From positions 372,001 through 436,000 of the forward strand of contig NZ_CP085305.1 in assembly GCF_020700235.1 (NCBI RefSeq): a DNA stretch of 64,000 nucleotides, given 5' to 3'. Numbering within the stretch: position 1 is the stretch's first letter; the number at the start of each line of letters is the position of its first letter. The stretch comes from Haladaptatus pallidirubidus. GTDB taxonomy: Archaea; Halobacteriota; Halobacteria; Halobacteriales; Haladaptataceae. The notes beneath the pieces were generated by a model. That model was not told the DNA's origin. It saw nothing but the letters and a program-made list of their open reading frames with translations, and ran no database searches. Both the position numbers and the translations under genes were made by a program. Below, piece by piece: positions 45,020-54,571 of this stretch.

Positions 45020-46237
45020 ATGCAAATTGCTGATATACAAGCGTATAATCTGTCGTCCCCACTCGATCCCCCTCGAGAATACCAACTCTACAATGGTCGA
45101 AGGCGGATACTCAAACGCGATTTGGTCCTCGTAACCGTCGAGACGGTCAGCGGGGAAATAGGATACGCACCGGTAGACGCCAGTAGTTCTGTGATGAGGG
45201 AATTCTCCAACGATGGGTCCCTGGATAAGTTCGTAGACGTGATCGAACGTGCGATCGCCCCCAGTCTTAAACGGGAAGTGATCACATCGATAAAAACGGT
45301 GGGTAAGATCATTCGGCAGACGAGACTGTCACAGCAGTTCAAATCTCGGTCCATTGCAGCGCTCGACATCGCGCTCCACGACATAAAGGGTAAGCAAAAC
45401 GGAGTGCCAGTGTACGAGCTGCTCTCGGAAAAGGACGAGATCACCTCGGAAGTTCCCCTCTATGCGTCGGGAGGCATGTACCTCCCCCCGGTCGAGATGG
45501 CCGCAGAAGCGAAAAGCATCATGGAGGCAGGATTTAAAGGCTACAAATATCACGCCGGTCGAGGTCCGGTCGAGGACAGAGAGATGATTCGGCGGGTTCA
45601 CGCCGCCGTCGGGGATCAAATCGACATCATGGTCGATGGGCATACCTGGTGGGGTCTCGAGCAACGGTCATATGATTCGAACACGATCGTCGAACTCGTA
45701 TCGGATCACGAAGAATACGGCGTTCGATGGGTCGAGGAACCGATCGAACCGAGCGACCACGAACGATATGCCTCCATCGCGAGCCAAACCGGCGTTCCGT
45801 TGGCTGGTGGTGAAAGCAAAGCGATGCCCGAGGATCTGATTGAATTCGCGAGCGTCGGAGGTGTCGACTACCTACAAGGCGATGTTCGACAACATTGCGG
45901 GTTTTCCGGATGCCTAAGAGTCATCGAATACTGTCGGGGGGCGCCGGTCACATTCGTCCCACACCACTTCGGAACGGAACTTGGACTGATCGCAAATGCC
46001 CATCTTGCGGCGGCTACACCCGGGACACCGTTCCTCGAATATCCCATCTACGAGGACGATAGTACGTCGGGAATGTATCCTAATCCGCTTGCAACAGACA
46101 TCTTGTCCAGCTCACTCGAAATCAAAAACGGGATGCTCGTACTCTCAGACAAGCCCGGACTCGGAATTGAGGTGAATCACGACGTTATCGAGAAGTATCC
46201 GTACGTCGACGGCCCGTGGACAGAATTCGTCAGTTGA
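45020..46237 (+). CDS. Type II enolase-superfamily dehydratase (third member)
   Basis: 405 residues. It resembles the gene at 18587 (AYNLSSPLDPP, WVEEPIEPSD, AGGESKAMPEDL, VPHHFGTELGLIANAHL). The second-strand catalytic position reads KYH (KGYKYHAG) where the others have KYR, and the metal ligand Asp is in MVDGHTWWG. A change at this position usually means a different reaction or stereochemistry within the superfamily. It probably dehydrates an acid sugar; the substrate is unknown. Its promoter gap carries two TGTTCGATAAT-type sites, so it is a likely target of the associated regulator. Confidence 0.8.
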   Translation: MQIADIQAYNLSSPLDPPREYQLYNGRRRILKRDLVLVTVETVSGEIGYAPVDASSSVMREFSNDGSLDKFVDVIERAIAPSLKREVITSIKTVGKIIRQTRLSQQFKSRSIAALDIALHDIKGKQNGVPVYELLSEKDEITSEVPLYASGGMYLPPVEMAAEAKSIMEAGFKGYKYHAGRGPVEDREMIRRVHAAVGDQIDIMVDGHTWWGLEQRSYDSNTIVELVSDHEEYGVRWVEEPIEPSDHERYASIASQTGVPLAGGESKAMPEDLIEFASVGGVDYLQGDVRQHCGFSGCLRVIEYCRGAPVTFVPHHFGTELGLIANAHLAAATPGTPFLEYPIYEDDSTSGMYPNPLATDILSSSLEIKNGMLVLSDKPGLGIEVNHDVIEKYPYVDGPWTEFVS

Positions 46238-46282
46238 GTAGCCGACATCGTTCCGAAGGGAAAGCGCATGAAAATGCATCCG

Positions 46283-46957
46283 TCAATCGAATCGGAATCG
46301 ACCGAAATACTCCGGTGAATGGTACGCCGGTTCCTCTGTCGGCATGGGATTCCACGTCGCTTTTTGTTCATCGGAGGAAACACCACTCCGATACATGTTT
46401 CCTCGCCAGACAGTACCGGGGGTTGGGCCGACGTCGACGCCCGTCAACGATCGGAGCACGGAGAACGGAATGGCGGCGGCTAACCACCACCCTGTGTCGT
46501 CGTCCCGTGGTTCGCGAGTCGATCCTTCGACGGACGTTTCGACACGTATTTGTTCTGCTACACGCATCGAGACGAGGTCACGACCGATATCGCGTTCCTG
46601 CCAGTCCTCCTCCTGCCAGGCCAGTTTGAAGTAGCCACAACAATTCGCCTCGAAGTTGAAATACCGTGAATCCTCGTTCGGATTCGGATCGGCGAACAGC
46701 TCAACCGAACTGTCAAGGTAGGTCGGCCCGTTCAGTTCGGTTACCTGTGAAGAGATGCGATGATCTTCGACGTGGAAGTGTAAATACAGTGTCTCGTCGT
46801 CGTACAAGATTCGTGCGGTCAGAGACGGTTTTGGGCCGTCCCGATGCCAATTGAACTGATCGACTTCGATTCGGTTGGCTCTGGCCCAGGACGTTCCCTC
46901 GACCTCGCCAACAAGTTGGACGCCGTCGTCTACCGAACTGATAATATATTCTCTCAT
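46283..46957 (-). CDS. CBM9-like carbohydrate-binding protein, no signal peptide
   Basis: 224 residues. A beta-sandwich of the carbohydrate-binding family 9-like type: TARILYDDETLYLHFHVEDH near residue 50, TYLDSSVELFADPNPNEDSR near 80, NFEANCCGYFKLAW, and WWLAAAIPFSVL near 155. Stand-alone CBM9-like proteins occur in sugar-utilisation clusters with unknown roles. There is no signal peptide or Tat motif, so it appears cytoplasmic. It precedes no obvious partner except the convergent dehydratase at 45020; the SDR at 46979 is upstream on the same strand with a 21-bp gap, so the two probably share a transcript. Confidence 0.77.
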   Translation of the reverse strand: MREYIISSVDDGVQLVGEVEGTSWARANRIEVDQFNWHRDGPKPSLTARILYDDETLYLHFHVEDHRISSQVTELNGPTYLDSSVELFADPNPNEDSRYFNFEANCCGYFKLAWQEEDWQERDIGRDLVSMRVAEQIRVETSVEGSTREPRDDDTGWWLAAAIPFSVLRSLTGVDVGPTPGTVWRGNMYRSGVSSDEQKATWNPMPTEEPAYHSPEYFGRFRFD

Positions 46958-46978
46958 ATTATTTCCTTGCTATCACGT

Positions 46979-47866
46979 TTATTTCGTGAGTGACGGAACG
47001 GGTTGATTCTCGTCGGCCGCCGTTCGCCAAGTGCGATTTGGTTCCCATCCGAGGACAGTTTTCGCTTTTTCGGAGCTCAATGCGGAATCCTCGCCGCTTA
47101 TCGAGACTTCGTCCGGGAGGCCATCGAATAACTCCTTGAATGCGTCCATCGTCGGTCTACCGAGGTAATTGTCGTCAGCCGCGATCACGAACGGTTCGTG
47201 CCCCGACAAATCAGCGTCCAGCGTCCGTGCGACTGCATTTACTACGTCGCGCCCGTCTACGTATGACCAAAAGTTACCGACGCCGTTTTGCAACGAATCG
47301 CGGCCGTCGAGAACCGAGTACTTGCCCGGATATTGTACGTTCGAAATCCGAAGACTGGCGATTGGGATGTCATACCGTCGTGCAACGACATCCGCGATGT
47401 TCTCGCCGACCAGTTTCGACGAACCGTACGGATCTTCCGGCCGCAGGGGGTGAGCTTCGTCGATGGGGAGATAGTCAGGTTGTACCGGGTTTGCCGCGAA
47501 CGGAAATCCATATGCACTTTCACTCGATGCCCACGTCACAGGGATATTCCCCCTCCCTGCTGCGGTGAGAACGTTGTACGTGCTCATCACATTATTCTCG
47601 AATACCTGCGTCCCCGGGTGCACTTCCGGGTTCGGAATCGCTGCGAGATGCACAATGACATCCGGATCGACTTCTTGAATCAATTCCGCGATTGCACCGT
47701 GAGTTGAGAGATCACAGGATTTGAGTTCCACGTTGTCCCGTACTTTCGTTCCGGATCCCGGGTGTGTTTTGTCGACGCCAATAACCGTATGACCCTCATC
47801 AGCCAGCATATCGACCGTCCAGCGACCTAACCGGCCTAAACTACCAGTTACAAATACCCTCTTCAT
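46979..47866 (-). CDS. Extended SDR, NAD-dependent epimerase/dehydratase family
   Basis: 295 residues. It has VFVTGSLGRLGRWTVDML for NAD binding, HLAAIPNPEVHPG near residue 75, a Ser in WASSESAYG and an intact YGSSK catalytic pair near 148. It resembles nucleotide-sugar epimerases but also uronate dehydrogenase-like enzymes; the larger size compared with the UDH proteins argues for a separate function. A TATA-like TTATTAAATAT near 47899-47908 (minus strand) lies upstream. It is followed closely by the CBM9-like gene. Confidence 0.78.
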   Translation of the reverse strand: MKRVFVTGSLGRLGRWTVDMLADEGHTVIGVDKTHPGSGTKVRDNVELKSCDLSTHGAIAELIQEVDPDVIVHLAAIPNPEVHPGTQVFENNVMSTYNVLTAAGRGNIPVTWASSESAYGFPFAANPVQPDYLPIDEAHPLRPEDPYGSSKLVGENIADVVARRYDIPIASLRISNVQYPGKYSVLDGRDSLQNGVGNFWSYVDGRDVVNAVARTLDADLSGHEPFVIAADDNYLGRPTMDAFKELFDGLPDEVSISGEDSALSSEKAKTVLGWEPNRTWRTAADENQPVPSLTK

Positions 47867-48096
47867 TGGTTATTTCCGTTCTCATACTCGTAGACATCAT
47901 ATTTAATAATTTGTGCGGGTGGTATCGCCAAGAAATTTCTCGAAGGATTGTTTTTTGGGAAGCAAGTACTTCAGAGAAGAAAAAACTCAAATATAGAATT
48001 CGAACGTATCTGTTTTCGTTATTATTTAGAGAACCGGGATCAATGCAACGGTTTGCTAATAAACCGGTTTCAGTTTGTAATTCGTCCGAAAGGGTC

Positions 48097-49551
48097 TCAA
48101 TGAACCACCGACGCGTTATCGAGATTCCAGTGATCTTCCAGATAGGGGCGAACCGCGGTCATCAATTCATTGAACATCGCACGTGCATCCGTCATCGAGA
48201 TAGTGACGAGTGGATCGTTGAGGAACGCTTGGAACGCGAGGTCTACGTCGCCCGAAAATCCCGCTTTGATCAGCGTTTCTTGGTTTACTACGTGTGTACT
48301 GACGATGTTATGTACCTGTGCAGGGAGTTCTCCCGAAGTCAGCGGCATTACACAGTCGTCGGTAAACAGCGCGTTCGTTTCGACAACAGCATTCTCTGGT
48401 AGATTCGATACTTGACCACAATTCGGCATGTTTAAGTTCGTCTTCAAATCTTCGAATCCCAACAGTGCATGGATGATGTCAACTAGCTCCTCCCCGGATT
48501 CGAAGAATTCGAACTCCTCCTCTCCATTCATGGGGCCGTGGAACTTCGTAAGAGCGTCTTCTTGTCGATTAACACGATACTCGCTGGGAGTGAGACGGAT
48601 CCCCCACTGCTGTACGTCCTTTGCGTCATCTGCGGTGAGAAACCACGGGACGAACTCCGCCAAATGACGATCCCCTGCGGCCGGAAAGATACCGAACCGT
48701 TCGTAGAGCTCGTAAGTGACGAGTTCGTTATCCACGAAATAGGAGTCCTCATCCAGGCTTCCTGGTTCGAATGAGCGATCTCGAATCTCCTCTTTGAGAT
48801 GCGTTTCAAGCAGGGGATGGAGATTCTCACCGCGCCAACTCATCTCGTCGATCCACGTGAAATGGTTGATTCCTTTGACGTTGACGTTGATCTCCTTTCT
48901 GGACGGCTGGTCCGTATCACGGTACTTTCCGACGAGTTTCGCCAGATGTTCTTGGGTGTGAAACACCTCGTGACAGCAACCAACCGCGTTGATGTCCGGG
49001 TACTCCTCGTACAGAGTCCGGACACAGATGGTCATCGGATTCGTATAATTAATTACCCACGCCTCCGGACAGTGTTCTCGAATTGCCCCAGCAATGTCCC
49101 GATACACCGGAATCGTTCGCATCGCTCGCACCGTTCCGCCAGGTCCAACTGTGTCACCGACCGACTGATAGATGCCGTACTTGGCAGGAATATCGAGCTC
49201 GTGGGCCATCGTTTCTGGGGGTGGGTCTTGCGTTGAGAGGACGACGAAGTCAGCACCTTCGAGTGCCGTTGCTCGGTCTTCGACCGCCGTGTACTCCCAG
49301 TCACCGACAGCATCTTCCCGATCTTGAACCCAGTTACCGAACCGTTCGTTTCGTTTGGCGCTTTCAAAAACACGATCGTACAATACCACTTCGCCCGTTA
49401 TTGTCTTACATTGTGCGAGGTCGTTAATCAGAGTGTACGCCCATCCTCGACTCCCCCCACCGATATATCCGATCTTTATATCCTCGACTAGGTCTTTCCC
49501 TTTCGTAACGGTTGCACCACTATCGGTCTTATTGCCTATCTCGCTCTCCAT
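48097..49551 (-). CDS. GH4-family glycosidase (copy 2)
   Basis: 484 residues from the ATG at 49551, about 30 bp after a TATA box (49581-49589). The longer frame start at 49617 lies upstream of the promoter. IGYIGGGSRGWAYTL binds NAD, NYTNPM and CCHEVFH are the catalytic/metal motifs, and NVKGINHFTW is shared with copy 1 at 43108. It acts in the cytoplasm on an alpha- or beta-linked glycoside, presumably of a uronic acid. The two copies are diverged enough to have different substrates. It is divergent from the chaperonin gene. Confidence 0.85.
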   Translation of the reverse strand: MESEIGNKTDSGATVTKGKDLVEDIKIGYIGGGSRGWAYTLINDLAQCKTITGEVVLYDRVFESAKRNERFGNWVQDREDAVGDWEYTAVEDRATALEGADFVVLSTQDPPPETMAHELDIPAKYGIYQSVGDTVGPGGTVRAMRTIPVYRDIAGAIREHCPEAWVINYTNPMTICVRTLYEEYPDINAVGCCHEVFHTQEHLAKLVGKYRDTDQPSRKEINVNVKGINHFTWIDEMSWRGENLHPLLETHLKEEIRDRSFEPGSLDEDSYFVDNELVTYELYERFGIFPAAGDRHLAEFVPWFLTADDAKDVQQWGIRLTPSEYRVNRQEDALTKFHGPMNGEEEFEFFESGEELVDIIHALLGFEDLKTNLNMPNCGQVSNLPENAVVETNALFTDDCVMPLTSGELPAQVHNIVSTHVVNQETLIKAGFSGDVDLAFQAFLNDPLVTISMTDARAMFNELMTAVRPYLEDHWNLDNASVVH

Positions 49552-49580
49552 GAGTAAATCACATAATCTTTCGAGAGGAT

Positions 49581-49589
49581 TTATATTTT
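49581..49589 (-). promoter_or_regulatory. TATA box of GH4 copy 2
   Basis: It reads AAAATATAA on the minus strand about 30 bp upstream of the ATG at 49551, and rules out the longer frame. Confidence 0.55.
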
Positions 49590-49696
49590 GTGGATGCGGA
49601 AATTTATCAAGAATCACAATATCGGAGCAACAATTCGTTCCCCATAATATCGATTCACAGAACGTATTTATGCATGTCTGCGCAAATAGGTATCAT

Positions 49697-51268
49697 ATGG
49701 CTCAAGCCCCCACGGATGCGAGGAGATGGTGGGACTCCTTCAACGGCGGAGAAGAGCGAGAGGTGCAATATCATAACGCTATGGCGGCCCAAGCAGTCGC
49801 AGGGATGGTTCGATCGACGCTTGGTCCAGACGGAAGGGACAAGATGGTCATCGACGAAAACGGAGATGTGACGATCACAAACGACGGCGCGACCGTTTTG
49901 GAGAAGATGACGTTCAATGACCCCTTCGGGACGATGACTGCACACGTGGGCTTCGCACAGAGGTCAGAGGTAGGTGATGGGACGACGACAGCGATAGTGA
50001 TCGCAGGAGAATTAATACGAGGCGTGCGCGATCTCCTTTCCAAGGGAATTCATCCGTCGTCGATCGTCGCCGGATTCCGCACCGCGAGTTCGCTAGCGTG
50101 CGACAAGTTAGAATTGTTGTCCACGAGTGTCGAAGACAAGGACGATCCGTTGTTTGAACAAGCGATAACGAGCAACCTCGCCGGAACCATATCAGGTACA
50201 GAGGGGGAAGCATTGGCGGGGCTAATCGTCGATGCCTTTCGGCAAATAGACGACTTCGAGGAGGGTGACTATGCAAAGCGAATCGCAGTCACCAGTCGTC
50301 CCGGTCGACGAATCGGCGAATCTGAGGTGCGTTCTGGCGCCCTAATAGAGAAAACACCTATCGTTGAGGATGTACCCTTAGAATTCGACGATGCTTCCAT
50401 ATTGCTCGTAGACACACCAATCGAGGTGGACGACTCAAACCGTGATCTCGTCGCTGATGTTAGCAACCCGGATCGATATCAACGATTCGTTGATCGCGAT
50501 TCGAGTGTCTGTCGTCGCATCGTAGACCGGATCGCCGAGGCTAAGGTCGATGCCGTATTCTGTCAGAAGAGCGTTGATGACGAAATCGCACAGCTACTAG
50601 CGAAGGAAGGAATTCCGATAACCAGATTCACTCCCAAACCGGATATCGAATTTTTGGCACGACTGTTCGATAGCCCGATTGTTTCCGACCTAAACGCGGA
50701 GATACAGAACAGAACAGGACAGGCGGATATTAGTTATACAGAATCGCAAAATACGTTCTACCTCAAACGGAATGATGCATCTGCTGTGACGCTCGTTCTC
50801 CGAGGGTCGACGAAGATGGTTGCGGACGAACTCGAGCGCAGCATTACCGATGCGATCAACTTCGGAGGTCAGTTGCTCTCTGACGGCGAAGTCGTTCCGG
50901 GTGCCGGTGCGATAGAGATGGAACTCGCGGAAAGCGTTCGAAAAAGTGCGGTAAAGCAAAGCGGTCGTGAGCAGTTGGCGATGGAAACCTTCGCGGATGC
51001 ATTGGAACGAATCCCGTGTATCCTCGCGGAAAACTCGGGGGTGGACCCGTTAGAAGTCCTAACGGAGCTACGGTCCGCACACGATGACGGGAAGACAGAT
51101 GCAGGGATAAATATCTGTTCCGGGAAACCCACCAACGCATACGCGTCAGAAATAGTCGATGCGGCGGCGGTAAAACGGAACGCGATCATTAGTGCCACGG
51201 AAGCCGCAAACCTCGTTCTCAAGGTCGACGACGTGATTCCCGCGACAGAACTAAAGACGGACAGTTAA
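49697..51268 (+). CDS. Divergent group II chaperonin (thermosome-like) subunit
   Basis: 523 residues from the ATG at 49697, about 30 bp after a TATA-like GTATTTATG; the frame open upstream is antisense to GH4 copy 2. Group II signatures are LGPDGRDKMVID near residue 44, TITNDGATVLEKM, GDGTTTAIVIAGEL near 93 with the ATPase Asp, VVPGAGAIEMELA and a C-terminal IISATEAANLVLKVDDVI. It lacks the GGM-rich tail of housekeeping haloarchaeal CCTs and has changed residues such as VVPGAGA. Its location between a glycosidase and a sugar importer suggests a specialised or horizontally acquired chaperonin. Confidence 0.85.
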   Translation: MAQAPTDARRWWDSFNGGEEREVQYHNAMAAQAVAGMVRSTLGPDGRDKMVIDENGDVTITNDGATVLEKMTFNDPFGTMTAHVGFAQRSEVGDGTTTAIVIAGELIRGVRDLLSKGIHPSSIVAGFRTASSLACDKLELLSTSVEDKDDPLFEQAITSNLAGTISGTEGEALAGLIVDAFRQIDDFEEGDYAKRIAVTSRPGRRIGESEVRSGALIEKTPIVEDVPLEFDDASILLVDTPIEVDDSNRDLVADVSNPDRYQRFVDRDSSVCRRIVDRIAEAKVDAVFCQKSVDDEIAQLLAKEGIPITRFTPKPDIEFLARLFDSPIVSDLNAEIQNRTGQADISYTESQNTFYLKRNDASAVTLVLRGSTKMVADELERSITDAINFGGQLLSDGEVVPGAGAIEMELAESVRKSAVKQSGREQLAMETFADALERIPCILAENSGVDPLEVLTELRSAHDDGKTDAGINICSGKPTNAYASEIVDAAAVKRNAIISATEAANLVLKVDDVIPATELKTDS

Positions 51269-51320
51269 ACACGCTTTCCGATTCGTATTCGGACGTGAAA
51301 TCGCGACTCATCACAACCGA

Positions 51321-52463
51321 TCAATCGTGTAGCGAAAGTTGGGCGGAGAACGATTCGTCCGTCGGTAAACTTCGGTTGCAGAGCGCGTCGCCAGTTTCGC
51401 CGCTGAACAGATGGATCTTGTCCTCGGGGAATGCCAGCGTGACTTCGCTTCCCTCCGTTACATACCGCTCGCCGGGTATTTTCACCGTCAACTCGGTACC
51501 CCCGGCTTCGGCGTGCATGTAGTTGATATCTCCGAGCGGTTCGATGACGTTGACCTTCGCACGGGCCGTATGGTCACCTGACCCGTCGACGAGTTCGATA
51601 TCCTCTGGTCGGATCCCGAGTGTGACGCGACCCTCGCCACGCACCGAGTCAAAACGGGACTCGGAGAGAGAATATCTGATCCCGTCGCTCAGGAGGTCAC
51701 TGTTATCCACTTCCATTTCGAAGAAGTTCATCGCCGGTTCGCCGATAAATCCTGCAACGAATCGATTTTTCGGGGCGTAATAACATTCGAGTGGCGTTCC
51801 GACTTGCTGCAGTTTCCCACCGTCGAGAATTGCGATTTTGTCCCCCATGGTCATCGCCTCGGTTTGGTCGTGAGTGACGTACACGGTGGTGATGTTCAGG
51901 TCGTTTTGCAGCTCTTGAATCTCGGTGCGCATGTGTGCTCGAAGCTTGGCATCGAGATTCGAGAGCGGTTCGTCCAGCAGAAACACCTGCGGTTCGCGGA
52001 CGATCGCACGACCAAGGGCCACACGTTGTTGTTGTCCACCCGAGAGTTCTTTCGGTTTATCGCCCAAAAGATCCCCGATACCCATCATGTCCGCAACACG
52101 CTCGACGCGGTCCGAGACTTCTTCATCTGACAGGTTTGTGGTCATTTTGAGCCCGAAGCTCATGTTCTCACGAGCGGACATATGAGGGTACAGCGCGTAA
52201 TTCTGGAACACCATCGCGATGTCGCGATCCTTTGGTTTCGCGTCGTTCACCACGTTACCGTTGATTCGAATTTCACCCTCTGACACCGATTCGAGTCCGG
52301 CGATACTCCGGAGGGTAGTCGATTTTCCGCATCCGGACGGGCCAACCAGAACGAGGAAGTTGCCTTCTTCGAGAGTGATATTCAGGTCATCGACGCCGAT
52401 GATCGGATCCGTGGAACCTGCTTGGTAAACCTTTGTGAAGTTTCGTAGCTCTAGATCCGCCAT
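51321..52463 (-). CDS. Sugar ABC transporter ATPase (MalK/UgpC type)
   Basis: 380 residues from the ATG at 52463. Walker A is GPSGCGKST near residue 38, signature LSGGQQQR near 136, Walker B VFLLDEPLSNLDAKLRA and switch His in VYVTHDQTEA. The C-terminal regulatory/TOBE domain includes LGIRPEDIELV and VIEPLGDINYM. It powers the importer whose permeases are at 52682 and 53660 on the other strand and whose binding protein is at 54897. Divergent transcription from a 218-bp region implies joint control. Confidence 0.92.
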   Translation of the reverse strand: MADLELRNFTKVYQAGSTDPIIGVDDLNITLEEGNFLVLVGPSGCGKSTTLRSIAGLESVSEGEIRINGNVVNDAKPKDRDIAMVFQNYALYPHMSARENMSFGLKMTTNLSDEEVSDRVERVADMMGIGDLLGDKPKELSGGQQQRVALGRAIVREPQVFLLDEPLSNLDAKLRAHMRTEIQELQNDLNITTVYVTHDQTEAMTMGDKIAILDGGKLQQVGTPLECYYAPKNRFVAGFIGEPAMNFFEMEVDNSDLLSDGIRYSLSESRFDSVRGEGRVTLGIRPEDIELVDGSGDHTARAKVNVIEPLGDINYMHAEAGGTELTVKIPGERYVTEGSEVTLAFPEDKIHLFSGETGDALCNRSLPTDESFSAQLSLHD

Positions 52464-52650
52464 TGCTGACTGGGATATTTGCGAATTGTTAATATATGTC
52501 TTTTGGAGCAATATTGATACGTAGATGATTGAACACCCTAGAGATTCCTTATTCCTCTCGAAGAAGTTCATCGACGGTACCAATCCGGAATTCGAACTAC
52601 TCATCCCCATATTATTTTATATATTTTCGTGGATATCTTTGGCATAGATT

Positions 52651-52658
52651 TTTATATA
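52651..52658 (+). promoter_or_regulatory. TATA box of the sugar permease genes
   Basis: TTTATATA lies about 28 bp before the ATG at 52682, favouring it over the TTG at 52670. Confidence 0.55.
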
Positions 52659-52681
52659 TCCGTCGGTAATTGTCACAATTG

Positions 52682-53611
52682 ATGTCCACACCTACGGGAG
52701 AAGAGTATAGATTTCATCGCGTACGCCGGTTTTTCGACGAAGCGGAGTGGTTTACACGTGAAACCTGGGTCGGATATGGGCTCGTATTACCCGCAACGGT
52801 GATGATGCTGGTGATTATCGTCTATCCGACGATACAAGCCCTGTGGATCAGCTTTCACTCCCGATCATTTCTGAACCCCGAGGACGTCGAATGGATCGGA
52901 TTGGTGAATTATCAGGAATTGTTTGCAGATCCAGTGTTCACGCTCGCATTGAAACAAACAATACTGTTGACGGTCGGCGCTGTGGTGTCGATGTATCTCC
53001 TTGGACTGGGGCTCGCGCTCTTGCTCAAGGAGAACCTTCCCGGAATCGGAAAACTCCGAAGTTTGTCGATGGTACCCTGGGTAATTCCACCCGTAGTGAT
53101 CGTCATCATTTGGACCTGGATGTTTCAGGTCGACTACGGCCTCGTCAACTTGCTAATGAAGATGGTCGGTGGACCGAACAAATCATGGTTCGGCGATAAA
53201 TCGTGGGCGCTGCCGCTCGTGACCATGTTACGGGTCTGGAAGGACGCCCCGTTCGTCGCCATTGCGCTCATGGCCAGTATGCAATCCATTCCCGAAGAGT
53301 ACTACGAAGCGGCGAAAATAGACGGTGCCGGTCGTCTTCAGATGTTTCGATACATCACTCTCCCAAATATCTCGTACATCTCGATGATTATGATCGTCAT
53401 CGAGACAATCGCCGCGTTCAATTCGTTCCAGATGATCTATATTGCGACCGGCGGCGGTCCGGTAAACGCGACCGAAGTGCTCGGAACCTACGTGTACCAA
53501 CAGGCGTTTCGTGAGTACGCGCTGGGCTATGCGTCAGCGGTCGGTGCCGTGATGCTCACACTGTTGGCGATCTTCACGGTCGTCTACATCGTACTGGAGG
53601 ACACGGAATGA
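52682..53611 (+). CDS. Sugar ABC transporter permease (UgpA/MalF type)
   Basis: 309 residues. Six hydrophobic segments, starting with VGYGLVLPATVMMLVIIVYP. The EAA loop that docks on the ATPase is EEYYEAAKIDGAGRLQMFRY, near residue 210. Carbohydrate-uptake-1 family permeases of this size transport oligosaccharides or glycerol-phosphate; uronate oligomers are the contextual guess. It is followed 48 bp later by the second permease. Confidence 0.9.
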   Translation: MSTPTGEEYRFHRVRRFFDEAEWFTRETWVGYGLVLPATVMMLVIIVYPTIQALWISFHSRSFLNPEDVEWIGLVNYQELFADPVFTLALKQTILLTVGAVVSMYLLGLGLALLLKENLPGIGKLRSLSMVPWVIPPVVIVIIWTWMFQVDYGLVNLLMKMVGGPNKSWFGDKSWALPLVTMLRVWKDAPFVAIALMASMQSIPEEYYEAAKIDGAGRLQMFRYITLPNISYISMIMIVIETIAAFNSFQMIYIATGGGPVNATEVLGTYVYQQAFREYALGYASAVGAVMLTLLAIFTVVYIVLEDTE

Positions 53612-53659
53612 CGATTTCGAACGACTATCGAATCACAATCAACGGAAAATAGAACGACT

Positions 53660-54571
53660 ATGGCAACTTCCAACGAACACACGGCAGACGGAAAGACGGG
53701 TATCGCCACCCGTTTGAATGCATGGGTCGGCGAAGAACACAGCCTCAAATACGCGCTTGGCGTGTACGCTGCGTTAGCGCTGTACTTCATTTGGTTTCTC
53801 GTCCCGGTAGTATGGCTGGCGCTATCGACGATCAAATCAGGATCAATTATTCAGGCGGATAATCTCATAATCATCCCCTCGGCGAAGAACTTCACGTTGA
53901 GCAATTACGAGTTGGTGCTCACCGATCCACAGTTCCAGGCGCTGTTCGTCAACTCGATAATCATCTCTTTCAGCACGACAGCGATAACACTCGTGTTGGG
54001 GGTTCTGGGAGCATATTCACTGAGTCGATTCACGTATCCAGGGCGAAAAACGCTGCTCGTCGCCTTCATGTCGACGAAAATGTTACCACCTGCCCTGATC
54101 ATCATCCCGTTCTTCCTGATGATGTACTCGTTCAGCCTGGTCGACACCTATCTCGGGATCATCCTTGCACACTGCGTTCGGGCGTTACCACTGGCTATGT
54201 GGTTACTGAAGGGGTTCTTCGACGAGATTCCGAAAGCGCTCGACGAAGCTGCGCGCATAGACGGATGTTCCCACTTTACTACCCTTTATCACGTGATAAT
54301 CCCGCTTGCGCTACCGGGTATCGCCGTCGCATCGTTCTACACCTTCGTCACGTCGTGGAATGATTTCCTCTTCGTGTCTGTCCTCTCGCAGAGTGGGGGA
54401 ACACGTACGCTCCCATTCGGTCTCTTCCTGTTCCAGAGCGCGAACACGATCAACTGGGGAGCGACGGTTACCGCGGCAACCCTCACCGCGATCCCGTCGA
54501 TCATATTTTTCGCCCTCGTTCAAAATTACATAGTTGAGGGGCTTGCGAGCGGTGGAATGCACGGAACATAA
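53660..54571 (+). CDS. Sugar ABC transporter permease (UgpE/MalG type)
   Basis: 303 residues. It has a polar N-terminus, then six helices; FILS-type features include TLSNYELVLTDPQFQALFVN. The EAA loop is KALDEAARIDGCSHFTTLYH, near residue 195. It is the second half of the channel with the protein at 52682 and works with the ATPase at 51321 and binding protein at 54897. Confidence 0.9.
   Translation: MATSNEHTADGKTGIATRLNAWVGEEHSLKYALGVYAALALYFIWFLVPVVWLALSTIKSGSIIQADNLIIIPSAKNFTLSNYELVLTDPQFQALFVNSIIISFSTTAITLVLGVLGAYSLSRFTYPGRKTLLVAFMSTKMLPPALIIIPFFLMMYSFSLVDTYLGIILAHCVRALPLAMWLLKGFFDEIPKALDEAARIDGCSHFTTLYHVIIPLALPGIAVASFYTFVTSWNDFLFVSVLSQSGGTRTLPFGLFLFQSANTINWGATVTAATLTAIPSIIFFALVQNYIVEGLASGGMHGT

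Noticed and set aside
49635..49650. GTTCCCCATAAT between GH4 copy 2 and the chaperonin as an operator
   Set aside because: Only one half of the palindrome is present.
49355..49696. N-terminal extension of the chaperonin
   Set aside because: It overlaps GH4 copy 2 and its promoter. The chaperonin fold begins at the ATG at 49697, which has its own TATA box.
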